Shown here: positions 40,613 through 51,019 of the stretch, one piece after another
How positions within the stretch are numbered: the stretch's first letter is position 1
Layout: every line of letters begins with the position of its first letter
Assembly (NCBI GenBank): GCA_027422505.1
Contig: JAPQWV010000494.1
Span: 1-64,000, forward strand
From: Craterostigma plantagineum
Lineage: Eukaryota > Streptophyta > Magnoliopsida > Lamiales > Linderniaceae
DNA length: 64,000 nt
Direction of reading: 5' to 3'
The notes under the pieces: model-generated
What the model saw: the letters and a program-made list of their open reading frames with translations, nothing else
Told to the model about the DNA's origin: nothing
The model's database searches: none
Position numbers and translations under genes: made by a program

Positions 40613-43255
40613 ATGGCGGACCACAGAGTGCCCGTCCACGAGGAGGAGCCATCACTAAAAGATCTTCTCAAGAATGCCGCGCTAGGCGGTATTGAGTCGG
40701 CGATTGTCATCCCGCCGATCGAGAACAACAATTTCGAACTGAAGCACTCTTGGCTTCAGATGATCTTCCAGACGGCCCAGTTTGAAGGCAATCCCGACGA
40801 CGATCCCTACTCCCATCTGAAGGCCTTTCTGATGGTGACCGACACCATCAAGATCAACGGTGTCTCGCGTGATGCGATCAAGCTGATGCTATTCCCATTC
40901 TCGTTGAAGTTCAGGGCGAAGGACTGGTTGCAGATGTTGCCGCCCAGATCGATCACCACGTGGGAAGAGATGCGAGCCGCATTCATTGGCCACTACTTCC
41001 CACTATCAAAGGTTCTAAGGCTGAAGACGGAGATATCACTATTTCACCAGAAGGACTCAGAAAATCTCTACGAGGTATGGGAGCGTTACAAAGCGCTACT
41101 GAAGAGGTGCCCACAACACGGGATGTCGAAGGCAGCTCAGATCAACCGATTTCACGAGGGGCTCAACGACCAGACCGTTCACATGTTAGACGGAGCCGCA
41201 GGAGGAGGGCTCGTGAAGCTCTCTGCTACAGATGCTTGGAATTTAATCGAGGACTACTCGAGGAACAGCTTCATACGAGGTAACACGAGGATTAAGACGC
41301 CAGGCGTGTTCGGCGTGAGCGAGGAGACGGCTACGAATGCCAAATTTGAGGCGCTCCAGCAACAGATCGCGACGACGAACTCTCAGCTGCAGACGGTGAT
41401 TGGAGCCCTACTTCCCAAGGCCGGGCAGACTCAGCCCGTGAATGCCGTGATGACCACCGTACCGACGCAGCATACGCCTTACGTGCCCTTGTGCGGAATT
41501 TGCGGCGCAGCCCACGAGACCTCAGAATGCCAACTTGGGCAGCCGCTGGAGCACATAGACTACATGGGCAATTACCAAGGTGGCCAGCGAAGCTTCCAGC
41601 CTCGGGCACATCCAAACCTGGCATATGGGAATCAGAACCACCAGGGGCAAGGACCGCCAGGATTTCAGCCAAGACAATCTGATTTCCAAAACGGGGCGCC
41701 ACGCCAACACCAGAACGCACCCGTAGGAGGATCCGACGACATGAGGGAGATGAAGGATATGATGAAGGCGCTCCTCACGAACTTCGGCAGCACCACCGCA
41801 GCTCACGAGAATCGAATGATGAACATGGAGGAGTACATGGAAGCAAACGATGTATGTGCCCAGAACACTGACGCCTCGATTAAGAAGTTGGAGCAGCAAG
41901 TGGGCCAATTAGCAAAACAACTAGCGGGGCAAAATCAAGGATCACTCCCGAGCTATACCGAGACAAATCCTAAGGAGTACTGCAACGCGATAACCCTGAG
42001 GAGCGGGAGAGGAATACAAGAAGCTCCCACCAAGCAGAATTTAAAGGAGAAAGTCGATTTTGAGGGCCACGACGAGCCAGAAGTGGAGAAAAGTAAGGGC
42101 GACGGAGTCGAGAAGGTCAAGGATGACGAGATAAAGACGCGACCATTCGTGAAGCCGTATCAACCAAAGATCCCATATCCAGCTCGGTTGAGGGGAGCTG
42201 CACCTGAAAAAGAGAAGGTTCAACCTAAAAAGGAGGAGACTGCACCCGAAATAGAAAAAGCGAGGGAGAACGAGCGGCCACTAGTGATGCCGTACCAGCC
42301 GAAGATTCTCTATCCAACACGGTTGAAGGACAAAGAAGAAGCGATAATTGGCAGATTCATGGGTATGTGCAAAGAATTACATATTAACTTACCGTTTGTT
42401 GAAGCTATTGCGCAGATGCCCAGTTTCGTTAAGTTCCTGAAGGACTTGCTGACGAATCGACGGAAGCTCGAACACGTCTCCACGGTATACCTACGAGGAG
42501 AGTGCTCGGAGATACTCCAGAGCAAGATACCGAAAAAACACAAGGACCCAGGGAGTTTTATTATTCCTTGTCTGATAGGTGATTTAGTTGTTGAGCATGC
42601 TTTAGCTGATCTAGGCGCTAGTATAAATTTAATGCCATACTCCATGTTTAAGCGCTTAGGATTAGGTGAACCACGACCCACTAGAATGAATATTCAACTG
42701 GCCGATAGATCATTAAAATACCCTGTAGGTGTTATCGAGGATGTTCTAGTTAAGGTCGATAAGTTCGTTATCCCTGCTGATTTTGTGATCTTAGACATGG
42801 ACGAGGATGAAAATGTTCCATTAATTCTAGGTAGACCATTCTTAGCTACAGGCGAGACCATGATAGATGTTAATGGAACATTAACCTTGACAGTAGACGG
42901 TGAAAAAGTTACGTTCAATATGGCTGACCCGATGAAAAAGAGCAAGCAAGATGATAAATGTTATTTCTTAGATGTCTTTGAGCACGATTTTCTCTTTTCC
43001 GTGCTGTCACAGGTCAGCGAGCATGATAGGCACACGAATATGGTAATCAATAAGTGTGGGGAGGAGATCGACGAACCCATCATAGCCATCGACGAGAGCA
43101 TCGAAGAAGTTAAGGACAAGAGCCCAGTCGAGGAGCGACCGCCACTAGAGTTGAAACCGCTGCCTGGCGAAAGGCGACACCTCCAAGGTATAGATGCAGG
43201 CGAGGGAAACTTAAGCAAAAAAGAGATGCTGTACCTCGACCTCCAGCCACCCTAA
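40613..43255 (+). CDS. gag-pr: Gag-protease polyprotein of Athila-like element, intact
   Basis: 880 codons, no interruption. Residues ~45-235: retrotransposon gag capsid (WLQMIFQTAQFEGNPDDDPY, AFIGHYFPLSKVLRLKTEI, YEVWERYKALLKRCPQHGM). About 295: short zinc knuckle CGICGAAHETSEC. 310-370: Gln/Gly-rich linker. 410-450: Gln-rich helix (IKKLEQQVGQLAKQLAGQ). 480-580: acidic/Lys-rich linker with two FVKPYQPKIPYP-like repeats. 640-790: retropepsin with catalytic ADLGASINLMP (about 664) and VPLILGRPFL (about 737). The acidic tail ends LDLQPP. Start ATG 40613 lies 166 bases after the primer site and begins the conserved N-terminus. Gag forms particles; the protease cuts Gag. No polymerase follows. 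Confidence 0.95.
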   Translation: MADHRVPVHEEEPSLKDLLKNAALGGIESAIVIPPIENNNFELKHSWLQMIFQTAQFEGNPDDDPYSHLKAFLMVTDTIKINGVSRDAIKLMLFPFSLKFRAKDWLQMLPPRSITTWEEMRAAFIGHYFPLSKVLRLKTEISLFHQKDSENLYEVWERYKALLKRCPQHGMSKAAQINRFHEGLNDQTVHMLDGAAGGGLVKLSATDAWNLIEDYSRNSFIRGNTRIKTPGVFGVSEETATNAKFEALQQQIATTNSQLQTVIGALLPKAGQTQPVNAVMTTVPTQHTPYVPLCGICGAAHETSECQLGQPLEHIDYMGNYQGGQRSFQPRAHPNLAYGNQNHQGQGPPGFQPRQSDFQNGAPRQHQNAPVGGSDDMREMKDMMKALLTNFGSTTAAHENRMMNMEEYMEANDVCAQNTDASIKKLEQQVGQLAKQLAGQNQGSLPSYTETNPKEYCNAITLRSGRGIQEAPTKQNLKEKVDFEGHDEPEVEKSKGDGVEKVKDDEIKTRPFVKPYQPKIPYPARLRGAAPEKEKVQPKKEETAPEIEKARENERPLVMPYQPKILYPTRLKDKEEAIIGRFMGMCKELHINLPFVEAIAQMPSFVKFLKDLLTNRRKLEHVSTVYLRGECSEILQSKIPKKHKDPGSFIIPCLIGDLVVEHALADLGASINLMPYSMFKRLGLGEPRPTRMNIQLADRSLKYPVGVIEDVLVKVDKFVIPADFVILDMDEDENVPLILGRPFLATGETMIDVNGTLTLTVDGEKVTFNMADPMKKSKQDDKCYFLDVFEHDFLFSVLSQVSEHDRHTNMVINKCGEEIDEPIIAIDESIEEVKDKSPVEERPPLELKPLPGERRHLQGIDAGEGNLSKKEMLYLDLQPP

Positions 43256-44951
43256 GCGAACGAAAGCACGTCCGGCTAAAGACGGTAAAGGAAGCGCTTC
43301 TTGGGAGGCAACCCAGGTTTTATCTATCTAGTAGTTTTTTATTATTATGTCTCTCATTATTATCATTCATGTTTTTTTTTCTGTTACGTTTAGTTTTCCT
43401 TTTAGTCATGTCAGGCATCACGAGTCACGATACGACAACCATCACGCGTTTAGTCACGACCACGTCAACATTTTTCGTCAGGGAAGTTTCGTTCTCTTAC
43501 ACCTACTTTTCCCTTTCGTTTATTCAAATTTTACGTTGAGGACAACGTACGGCTTAAGTGTGGGGAGGGGAATTTAGGTTGAAAACTTACGTGAAAATTT
43601 TAATTTTTTATGACGTGTCTGTGAGCTATAAATTTCGTTGAAAGGCATGAATTATTGAATTCAGGCACGATTTTTGCGCATTATCTCGAGTTAGTCTGCA
43701 TTATTATGAATTCTTGTGAGCAATTAGGATATGCATGACTGATCGATCATGTCTGCCTGTATAGATATAGCACTGGTTTAAGAGATTCGTACACATAACC
43801 CTATTTCGTTGTGAGAGTTTGAGCCTGACGAGCTTATGCTCATTTTTCTTGATTGTGTGACGTGCCTAGTCTATATCTCTCTAGAACTTGCATGTCTGAT
43901 GCGTGTCGAAACTGCTTGGTGTGTAGTGTGAAAATGATGAGGGCATTAGGAATTAAGTCCAGGGCCAGATTTTCCCACCGTGACTAACCATTAGCTAGCC
44001 ACTTTGAGCCTGAGCATATTCGTTTGTTTACCACATAAATCATATATGCCATTGACCCGAATAAGCCTCCACAGATTATCTGAACCTGAGTTGATTAGAA
44101 TAGAGCAGAAGTCGAACTTAAGAGTTACCGTTTCAGTGTATGATTTGATGTTCTTCTCTGCTATTCATGAAATGACTCGTGCCTTACTTGACCGTTTTCT
44201 GAAATGACCCGATCCCTTGCACAAGCCTGCCCATAACGCTTTGGCAAGATATAGGTTTCGGTAATAAGTATCCTTAGGTACACGGCATTCGCCTGTGACG
44301 ATGTATTCTATGCGACAAAAGCCGAACCTTGATGTTTTTAGGGAATAAGGGTAGTGCACAAATGTAGAGCGTAACTAAGGTGAAAGGGCAGAAAATGAAA
44401 GGGAACTGAGTCGAGAGGGTCGGGCAGAAAAGTCTAGGATTTCAGAGCGAGAACGTTGAGTCTTATGTTGGGACGTGTGATTGTCTGTTTGATCATGCTG
44501 TGTTATTTGATAATTTTTGCTTAAGTGTCCTAGCTCTAAGATTAAGTGTTAATTATATATGCTTATCGCTTCATGATTATTCGACCCGTTTCCCCGAAAA
44601 GACCCTCAGATTTATACTTGCCACTTTGAATAGTCGAGATGCGATTAACTTGTAAGTTTATGGTAGGAGTTGGACTAGTGCACGAATTGAGCGACTCATC
44701 ATATGATAGCCTATACACTTGACTGAATTGAGTGAATCCTTGCGAGGTATGAGTCTCGATTAGCAGTGAAGGAAGTTTAGGTCAACAAGTGCAAGTCATT
44801 AGTGTAATGTCCGTGATTGTTTGCTTGATTCCATTTGTGCTTTCTAGCTTTGATGATAAATTGCGAACAATCGTGCCGTTATCCTAATTTGATGCCTTAT
44901 CTGATATCCCATTTACTTGAGGACAAGCAAATGCTTAAGTGTGGGGAGGTT
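43256..44951 (+). other. Non-coding interior after gag-protease
   Basis: 1.7 kb with no domain. It holds a CTTGGGAGGCAACCCA box (43300-43315), a first purine box GAGGACAACGTACGGCTTAA + GTGTGGGGAGGGG (43538-43570), and a second, GAGGACAAGCAAATGCTTAA + GTGTGGGGAGGT (44919-44950), the latter serving as the polypurine tract of the 3' LTR. Confidence 0.8.
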
Positions 44952-46429
44952 TGATAAACGCATTTCAATGTGTTTATCGCAGTATTTAATTGGGATATAA
45001 TAAGAGCTTAGCAATCAATTTATGTGTTTATTCGTTACATTTACACTCATTTTGTTATTGAAGGAGCTCTGGACGAGTTTCGGGTGAAACGGAGCGAAAA
45101 CGAGGCAAAACGGAGCAAAAACGACGGAAACAGGCATGCACGGCCGTGACACATAGTGCACTAGGCCGTAACATTGGGCAGAGAGTTGGAATGAAGATGG
45201 TCACGGCCGTGACACTTATTGCACCAGGCCGTGACCCATAGGAGCAGCAACATTAGAAAATTCATATCTCTCAATCCAGATCTCGGATTGAGAATCCCTT
45301 GGGTCAAAATCAAGATTGGCGAGTCTTCTATCTATGGTTAAAATTTCAGGTTAATCGGACATCGTTTACCCCTCCATCCGAGAGAAATACAAAACTGCCG
45401 CAAAGCTGTTGAGTGGGTCAAGGCCGTGACACTGCTGCACCAGGCCGTGACGAGCGACAGTGAGCTCAATTTTTGCCCCGAGAGTGTCACGGCCGTGACC
45501 TGTCTTGTCCCAGGCCGTGACAGTGTCGAATTTCACTATAAAAAGCCCAAATTCGACCCAGAAAGGACAGAACCGACCAGAGATCAACCCTAATCCCTCT
45601 AGAGACGAAAATAGCAGATAAGAACGCAGAATCGCGTCCCGGAGCGCAAGAGACGGATCATCGTCGAAATCACGCCCAATTGAACGAAGAACGAAGAATC
45701 ATCGACGCTTCCATCGCTCTATTATGCGTAGCTAATTCCCCTTTGTGTTTGGGATTAGATGAACGCTAGGATGTTTTGTAGTTAAGATTTATAATTATCG
45801 TGACTATGTGTTTTGACTATTTATCATTCTATGAATTTGTTTCGTTGCTTCAATATGTCTATGTGTTAAAGTAATCGTATGGAAAAACGTTTAGGGCGAC
45901 AGCTAAACAACGTTTAGGCCGTTCGTAGAAGATAGGAATCGAGTATAGGGCGAAAGCAAATACTCGATCCTCGCCGTTAGTAATTACTGAATCTTAGATC
46001 CCCGCGAGCGTTTAGGGCGACAGCAAACTCGCGAGCGGGTAGGATAATTACTGCGATCTAGTCAAGATCACGTAGGAACGTTTTTATTGTCTTAGTCGAT
46101 AACACCTAGCGGTATTCGAATCCCGAGCACATCTTTATTATCTGAAGCTTCGTATCAGTTTTAAGCGTGTTATTTGAATCTCTATTTGAGTTAGAAGTAA
46201 TCTGTTAGGTTAAGTCATAAAACAATCTGCGTATTTTGTTTAGGCTAAATATCGAGTCGATAGGTCACTACTAGTACTTGATTTATTCCTTGTGTTCGAT
46301 ACTCGTTTACTCACTTTACTGCACTACAAACGATAGGTCCACTGCCTATCGCACGTCGGTGATAGTAATTAGGTATTCGTTTTAATTATTACTTGTCGCA
46401 CTTTTCATTCACACACCACGTGTCGATCA
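44952..46429 (+). repeat. 3' LTR of Athila-like element, 1478 bp
   Basis: Same ends as the 5' LTR. It lacks about 66 bases after CTTCCATCGC (near 45716) and has about 15 extra bases (TATGTGTTAAAGTAA-like, near 45860). The first palindrome (45138) is damaged; the others are kept. Stem-loop cluster at 45888-46040: stem 2 perfect, the TTCGTA hairpin with one mismatch, stem 3 improved to CGCGAG/CTCGCG. Confidence 0.95.
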
Positions 46430-46479
46430 GTTATATCATCAAGAGTAATACAGTTATTTCTATCCCTAGATGCACTAAA

Positions 46480-46947
46480 TAACACCTTATTATCATTTCT
46501 AGCAACACACTTATCATTTTCAAAAGTAACCGTATGACCTTTATCACATAATGGACTAATGCTAATGAGGTTATGTTCCAGATTCTTAACTAACCATACG
46601 TGATCTATAGTAGTATGTTAAAGTGTTACCGACAGTTCCAACTCCAATAATATTAGCTTTTGTGTTGTCGGCGTATGAGACATATCCTCCGTAATACGCT
46701 TTTACCGACACAAACTTACTGATATCACACCCACTGTCGAGGTACCACTTGTTTTTCTTGCTAGATTTTCTTCTTTGTACCTGCATGAATCAGTTCTTTT
46801 CTGAGGTGCCCAACTTTGATTGGGTCCTAAAAGGTTAGCGGCAAAATAACTCCTGTTAACACGTGATATATCATGTGTCACAGACTGTGATAGGTAGGCC
46901 AGTGTTAGAAACTTGATTCTCAGGGATCTACTTTGGCCTCCAGACAT
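46480..46947 (-). pseudogene. pol: SIRE-like protease region
   Basis: KNKWYLDSGC with the catalytic DSG, then SKFVSVKAYYGGYVSYADN and IIGVGTVGN (about 46750-46620). The SRHMTG stretch that normally follows DSGC is missing. Shifts separate it from the downstream GAG-pre-integrase across the Athila-like insertion. Confidence 0.8.
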
Positions 46948-46979
46948 ATCTAGACTTATCAGCTTTCTTCAAAAAATAG

Positions 46980-48342
46980 TTGTTAGCATAATGACCGTGA
47001 CGGCCGCATGACGAACACTTAGGCTCTGGTGCAACATGTTCATGTGCTATGGAATATCATATCCCTGATTTTTCCAATATTCTAGGAATAATTAGTAACA
47101 TATCAAATTTTGTTTTCCTTCAAGAAGTCTATCAGCAGCACGAGATTTTTCTTCTAAGGAATTCTTAAGAACGAGGATGTCTCTGGATATATCACTGTTT
47201 TGCTTTTTAAGTTCTTCACAATTACTTACACAAAACTTTTTCTTTCTTAAGGGTTTCTAGCTCGGCTCTTAAATATGCATTATCTAGATCATCTCTTTGT
47301 GTAACCAATCTCTTTACGTGAGAGCATTGAGCGGCTTAATCTTCTTTTCTGCGTTTCGAATTATTTCGATCTTCTCTTCCTTTTCATCTACTTCAGAGAC
47401 TAGAGATGCGTTATCATGAGATTCATCTTTTCTAGCATAAAATTCATTCAGAATAAGTACTTTCTTAATAGTGGACGAGGAAGATACCTGATCATCATCA
47501 TCGGCCACGTAGGCAAGATCTTCTTCTTCTTCACTTCCGGCCTCTTCCCAGTTTGTGACCGTGGCTTTCTACTTCTTTATCTTTTTGTCACCATTCTCCA
47601 TCGAGCAGCTTGAGGTGAAGTGGTCTGGCTTGTTACACTTGAAGCATTTCTGAACGTTGTTACCGGATGAAGATATTCCCTTATTTTTCGGCTGGAACTT
47701 GGAGGTTCCTTTGAATTTGCTTCTCGGCCGAGATTTTTGAAATCTTCGTGTTAGCATGGCGATCTGCTCCAGTATCTCTTCCTCATCTTCTTCACCATCT
47801 GAGTCATTTTCCTGTTTAGTGTTGAAGGCAATGTTTGGTTGATTTCGAACTGGTGGTTTCTCTTTGATGGAGATCTGAGTCATCTCGTAAGTGGTTAGCC
47901 ATCCGATCAGTTCGGAGACAGACACCTTGTCCAAGTCCTTTGCTTCGTGGATGGCATGTACTTTGGGGTTCCATTCTCTTGGAAGAGATCTCATTATTTT
48001 TCGCACCTTCTCACCGTCTGGTATTTTCTTTCCCAATGAGAACATTTGATTAATGATGTTCATGAATCTTGCATACATGCGGCTTATAGTCTCGTTGTCC
48101 TCCATTTTGAACAGCTCGTATTGGTGAGTCAAGATGACTATCCTTTCTTGTACAACTCGAGTGGTTCCCTCATGTGTGACTTGAAGCATATCCCACATAT
48201 CTTTGGCAGATTCGCATGAGATCACACGATTGCATTCCTCTCTTGTAAGCGCGCAGGCAATCATGTTCTTTTCTTTTGCATTAAGGGAGATTCCTCGCTT
48301 GTTTGTTACCTCATAGTCAGAACATTTCTTTGAAGTTTCATA
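46980..48342 (-). pseudogene. gag: SIRE-like gag with zinc knuckle and acidic/coiled tail, N-terminus missing
   Basis: Best frame 48264-47569: ECNRVISCESAKDMWDMLQV, YARFMNIINQMFSLGKKIPD, VSELIGWLTTYEM, then CFKCNKPDHFTSSC (zinc knuckle, about 47630). Upstream in frame to 48342: CSDYEVTNKRGISLNAKEKN. Downstream, an acidic stretch DLAYVADDDDQVSSSS and heptad-like SLVSEVDEKEEKIEIIRNAE with stops. The knuckle is typical CX2CX4HX4C. The N-terminal third is lost at the Athila-like junction. Confidence 0.88.
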
Positions 48343-48449
48343 AAAATATTAAACATCAATATAGGATATCCGATGGAATTTTTGGTAGATAACGATCGGA
48401 AATGCACTTTACGGGTAATAAAATTACGTAAAATCCTAACTTATCAACA
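48343..48449 (-). repeat. Truncated 3' LTR of second Athila-like element
   Basis: Matches 54038-54144 (TATTAAACATCAATATAGGA … CTAACTTATCAACA) essentially base for base, then ends abruptly at SIRE sequence. About 1.25 kb of LTR is missing. Confidence 0.9.
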
Positions 48450-50112
48450 ACCCCCAAACTAGCTTCGATCGTCCTCGATCATTAAAGCTGAATAAAACTA
48501 AATAGGATTTTAGAACATCAATCAATGAATTTCTCCTTTTCATCTCAGAAAACGTAAAATCAAAGTCGAGATAATCATCAACTAACGAACGATCTAGTCA
48601 AACACGAGGCATGAAGTAATAGGTCGCAATCTTATCAAGCATGAAAGACATTTCTAGAATCATACTACGCATCAATCCACAACTCTCACAAGGATCGCTC
48701 ACGTCGCTCGGGGTGTTTTCAAAGGGATCTGTATAAAAACGCTCAATTCACGACATGAAAAGAATTTACTCTATGGTTGCAAATATATCATATCATAGTC
48801 ACAAAGTAGAAGTCATGCACGAATCAAAGGGTCTTTCATCAAGGGTTGTAATGAGGCTCGGGTTTTGAAAGGTGCGTCATATAGGAAAGTGAGCTAAAAG
48901 TATCAAACGTGTCAATCATCGAATCGCTCTTCTCACCACTTATTTCGCTCTTCTAACGCCGTCCCTACTTTTTACTCGGCTCGTCCATTTTTCCTTTTCT
49001 AGCTCTTCTCGCCCGTTTTCTTTTTTTTTTCGCTTTTTTTTCTTTTTTTTTCATTTCTTTTTTTTTCTTTTTCGGACCAGCCCCTCCTATCTTTTTTTTG
49101 TACGTCTTATTTGAAGGGAGAGGTTTCTAGTCCGCTGCAATATTACGATGAGAGATCTATATCATAGGACGAGTTCATAACTAACATGCATCGACGATTA
49201 GCTCCTTCTCAACCAACAAGCTATATTTCACGATATCGATAAATTCACACGTTGATACGGGGTCGTATAGGCTAAATTTGAGGCAATCAGGCTAAATATC
49301 TGGGCTCCAAACTAAAAATAAGTCAAATAAGGCTCAAAGGGGCTCACTAAGTGGTAAATACGTACGTAGGAAAATACTTAGGCCAATGACTCAATCCTAA
49401 TGCCCTTATCATTTTCGCACATAAAAATCCACATAATAACCATTGACATGCATAACAGAGCAAGTTCGAAAATATTCAGTCCATGCATGCCACACAAGAA
49501 TAAACACCGAGCTTAATGAGTTGCTCTGAATTCATCTCTGAAGGCTCAAAAACTCACATATATAACTGGGTTTGTGCTTCATGATACGCAATATTCTCCT
49601 AAAGCAGTCAATGTAGCCAAATAATCATGCTAATATCACGACAATGCAACATGTAAGACTATCTCACTCAATTCATCAAATCATATCACGACGGTAAAAT
49701 TTAAAAATTTTCATCATAGACGGGAGATTTCACAGACGACGTTCAGATCGCAACTTTCATCAGTTATACCCACTAAAAGACCGAAGCACGTCCATACCTA
49801 AACATGTAAGCATATTAAATCTAGCATGTGTCACATCCCACCCCCAAACTAAATAGTACACTGTCCTCAGTGTATCAAATAAAGGCAAAGAGAGAGTAGA
49901 AGTGACACTGCCCTGAATTTTGCATCGATCATGTAGAAGACTTGGTTTATATGCAGTAACAAGCAACCATCGTGAACGGACAACCCCCAAACTGGCTATG
50001 AGCCTGCGAGAAAACGTGACTAGGCGGCACCGTGAGAGCAAATTTTTATTAGAAAGAAAAAAAAAGCCATAAAGTAAATAGAACTTAAGAATATATATGC
50101 ATCGATAGGCCT
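48450..50112 (-). other. Non-coding interior with purine boxes and pyrimidine tract
   Basis: On the minus strand, AGTTTGGGGGT boxes occur next to the LTR (48450-48461), near 49981-49990 and near 49840-49850; the first and last are preceded by GAGGAC within ~20 bases. 49008-49092 is an almost pure T/C tract on +. No gene; the minus frame at 49760-50305 has no domain beyond its overlap with the protease ORF. Confidence 0.7.
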
Positions 50113-50134
50113 TGGGTTGCCTCCCAAGAAGCGC
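50113..50134 (-). promoter_or_regulatory. Conserved post-gag box CTTGGGAGGCAACCCA
   Basis: The same box as 43294-43315, including the GCGC start, placed just after the gag-protease stop in both Athila-like elements. Function unknown. Confidence 0.7.
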
Positions 50135-50169
50135 TGTTTTTATAGTCGTTAGCTCGACTCTCGTTCTGC

Positions 50170-51010
50170 TCATTCTGGTGGATGATCGATGTTGATCGAG
50201 TTGTCTTTCCAAACATCTCGATCGTTGTACACCTTGGGTTCTCCTCTTCCTGGTGATAGTGTCTGCATCATTGTGTTGGGTCGAAGGTTCTCCTTTTTTC
50301 GCCATATGTAGATGCTACCCTCTGTGTAGTCTTTCGGACGGGGCTTCTTTTTTTTCTTCGGTGGGACCACCTTTTTGTTAGATTTAGAGCCACTGCTCTT
50401 TTTAGTCCACGGCGTCCATCTGTTAAAATTCAACACAGAAGAAACTAGGTTATAGTTAGATTTAGTCGTGCTCCCGTTCGGCGCATCTATTCGAGCATCA
50501 GCCTTAGTATTCTGGCGGTCCTTCAGCTTGCTGGTATTCTCTCCAGACAAGTTGTACCTGAAAGACTCAGAACACTTAAAAGCACAAGGGTCAAAGATAT
50601 CGATAAAGGAACAAGAATCATCAGTAGGCCGTTTCATAGATTTATAAACATCGAATTCAACTTTCTCGTCCCCTACTTGCAAAATAAGTTTACCGTTACC
50701 GACATCAATGATAGCTCTTGCGGTGTTTAGGAACGGCCGTCCAAGTATCAATGGGAGGTCATCGTCTTCTTCCATATCCAACACAATAAAATCAGCCGGG
50801 AAGTAATGCTCTCCGACCTTCACCAACACGTCTTCCATTTTTCCTCGTGGATATGTGATTGATCTATCGGCGAGCTGTAGGATAGTCGATGTGGGTTTCG
50901 GCTCGCCAAGTCCCAATTTTCTAAATAATGAAAATGGCATTAAATTAATACTCGCACCAAGATCGCATAACACATTATTAAATGAAAGAGATCCAATAGA
51001 ACAAGGAATA
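50170..51010 (-). pseudogene. pr: Athila-like retropepsin and C-terminal tail, element 2
   Basis: LCDLGASINLMPFSLFRKLG (catalytic DxGAS, about 50965), VLVKVGEHYFPADFIVLDM, DLPLILGRPFLNTARAIID, then a Lys-rich tail (KVVPPKKKKKPRPKDYTEG) ending at 50170. Separated from gag by a frame change near 51020. Confidence 0.88.
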
Positions 51011-51019
51011 GAGAAACTC

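Larger units (their letters stand above)
38892..46434 (+). mobile_element. Athila-like Ty3/gypsy gag-protease element, complete, non-autonomous
   Basis: Target duplicates gttat at 38892-38896 and 46430-46434. 5' LTR 38897-40423, 3' LTR 44952-46429, tRNA-Asp primer site right after the 5' LTR, polypurine tract right before the 3' LTR. The only gene is a single 880-codon gag-protease frame, intact. There is no RT, RNase H or integrase anywhere in the 4.5-kb interior, so it depends on a partner. The two LTRs are nearly the same apart from one ~66-bp deletion, one ~15-bp insertion and scattered substitutions, so the insertion is recent. This is a TR-GAG-like form that also kept protease. Confidence 0.93.
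32262..48342 (-). mobile_element. SIRE-like Ty1/copia element, minus strand, with two nested insertions
   Basis: Order on the minus strand: gag (48342 to about 46980), protease (46947-46586), GAG-pre-integrase (38959-38735), integrase (38685-37790), RT/RNase H (37703-36570), a downstream ORF (36097-34680), repeated polypurine motifs (34470-33832), LTR. Integrase before RT marks copia; the extra ORF after pol and the multiple polypurine motifs are SIRE hallmarks. Interrupted by Cassandra (38235-38684) and the Athila-like element (38897-46429). The 5' LTR and gag start are lost at the junction with 48343. Many stops. Confidence 0.82.

Noticed and set aside
41331..41908. Minus-strand frames of about 130 codons
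   Set aside because: Shadows of the intact gag-protease frame on the plus strand.
49008..49092. Long pyrimidine tract as a regulatory or triplex element
   Set aside because: Simple low-complexity sequence in an Athila-like interior; slippage explains it.
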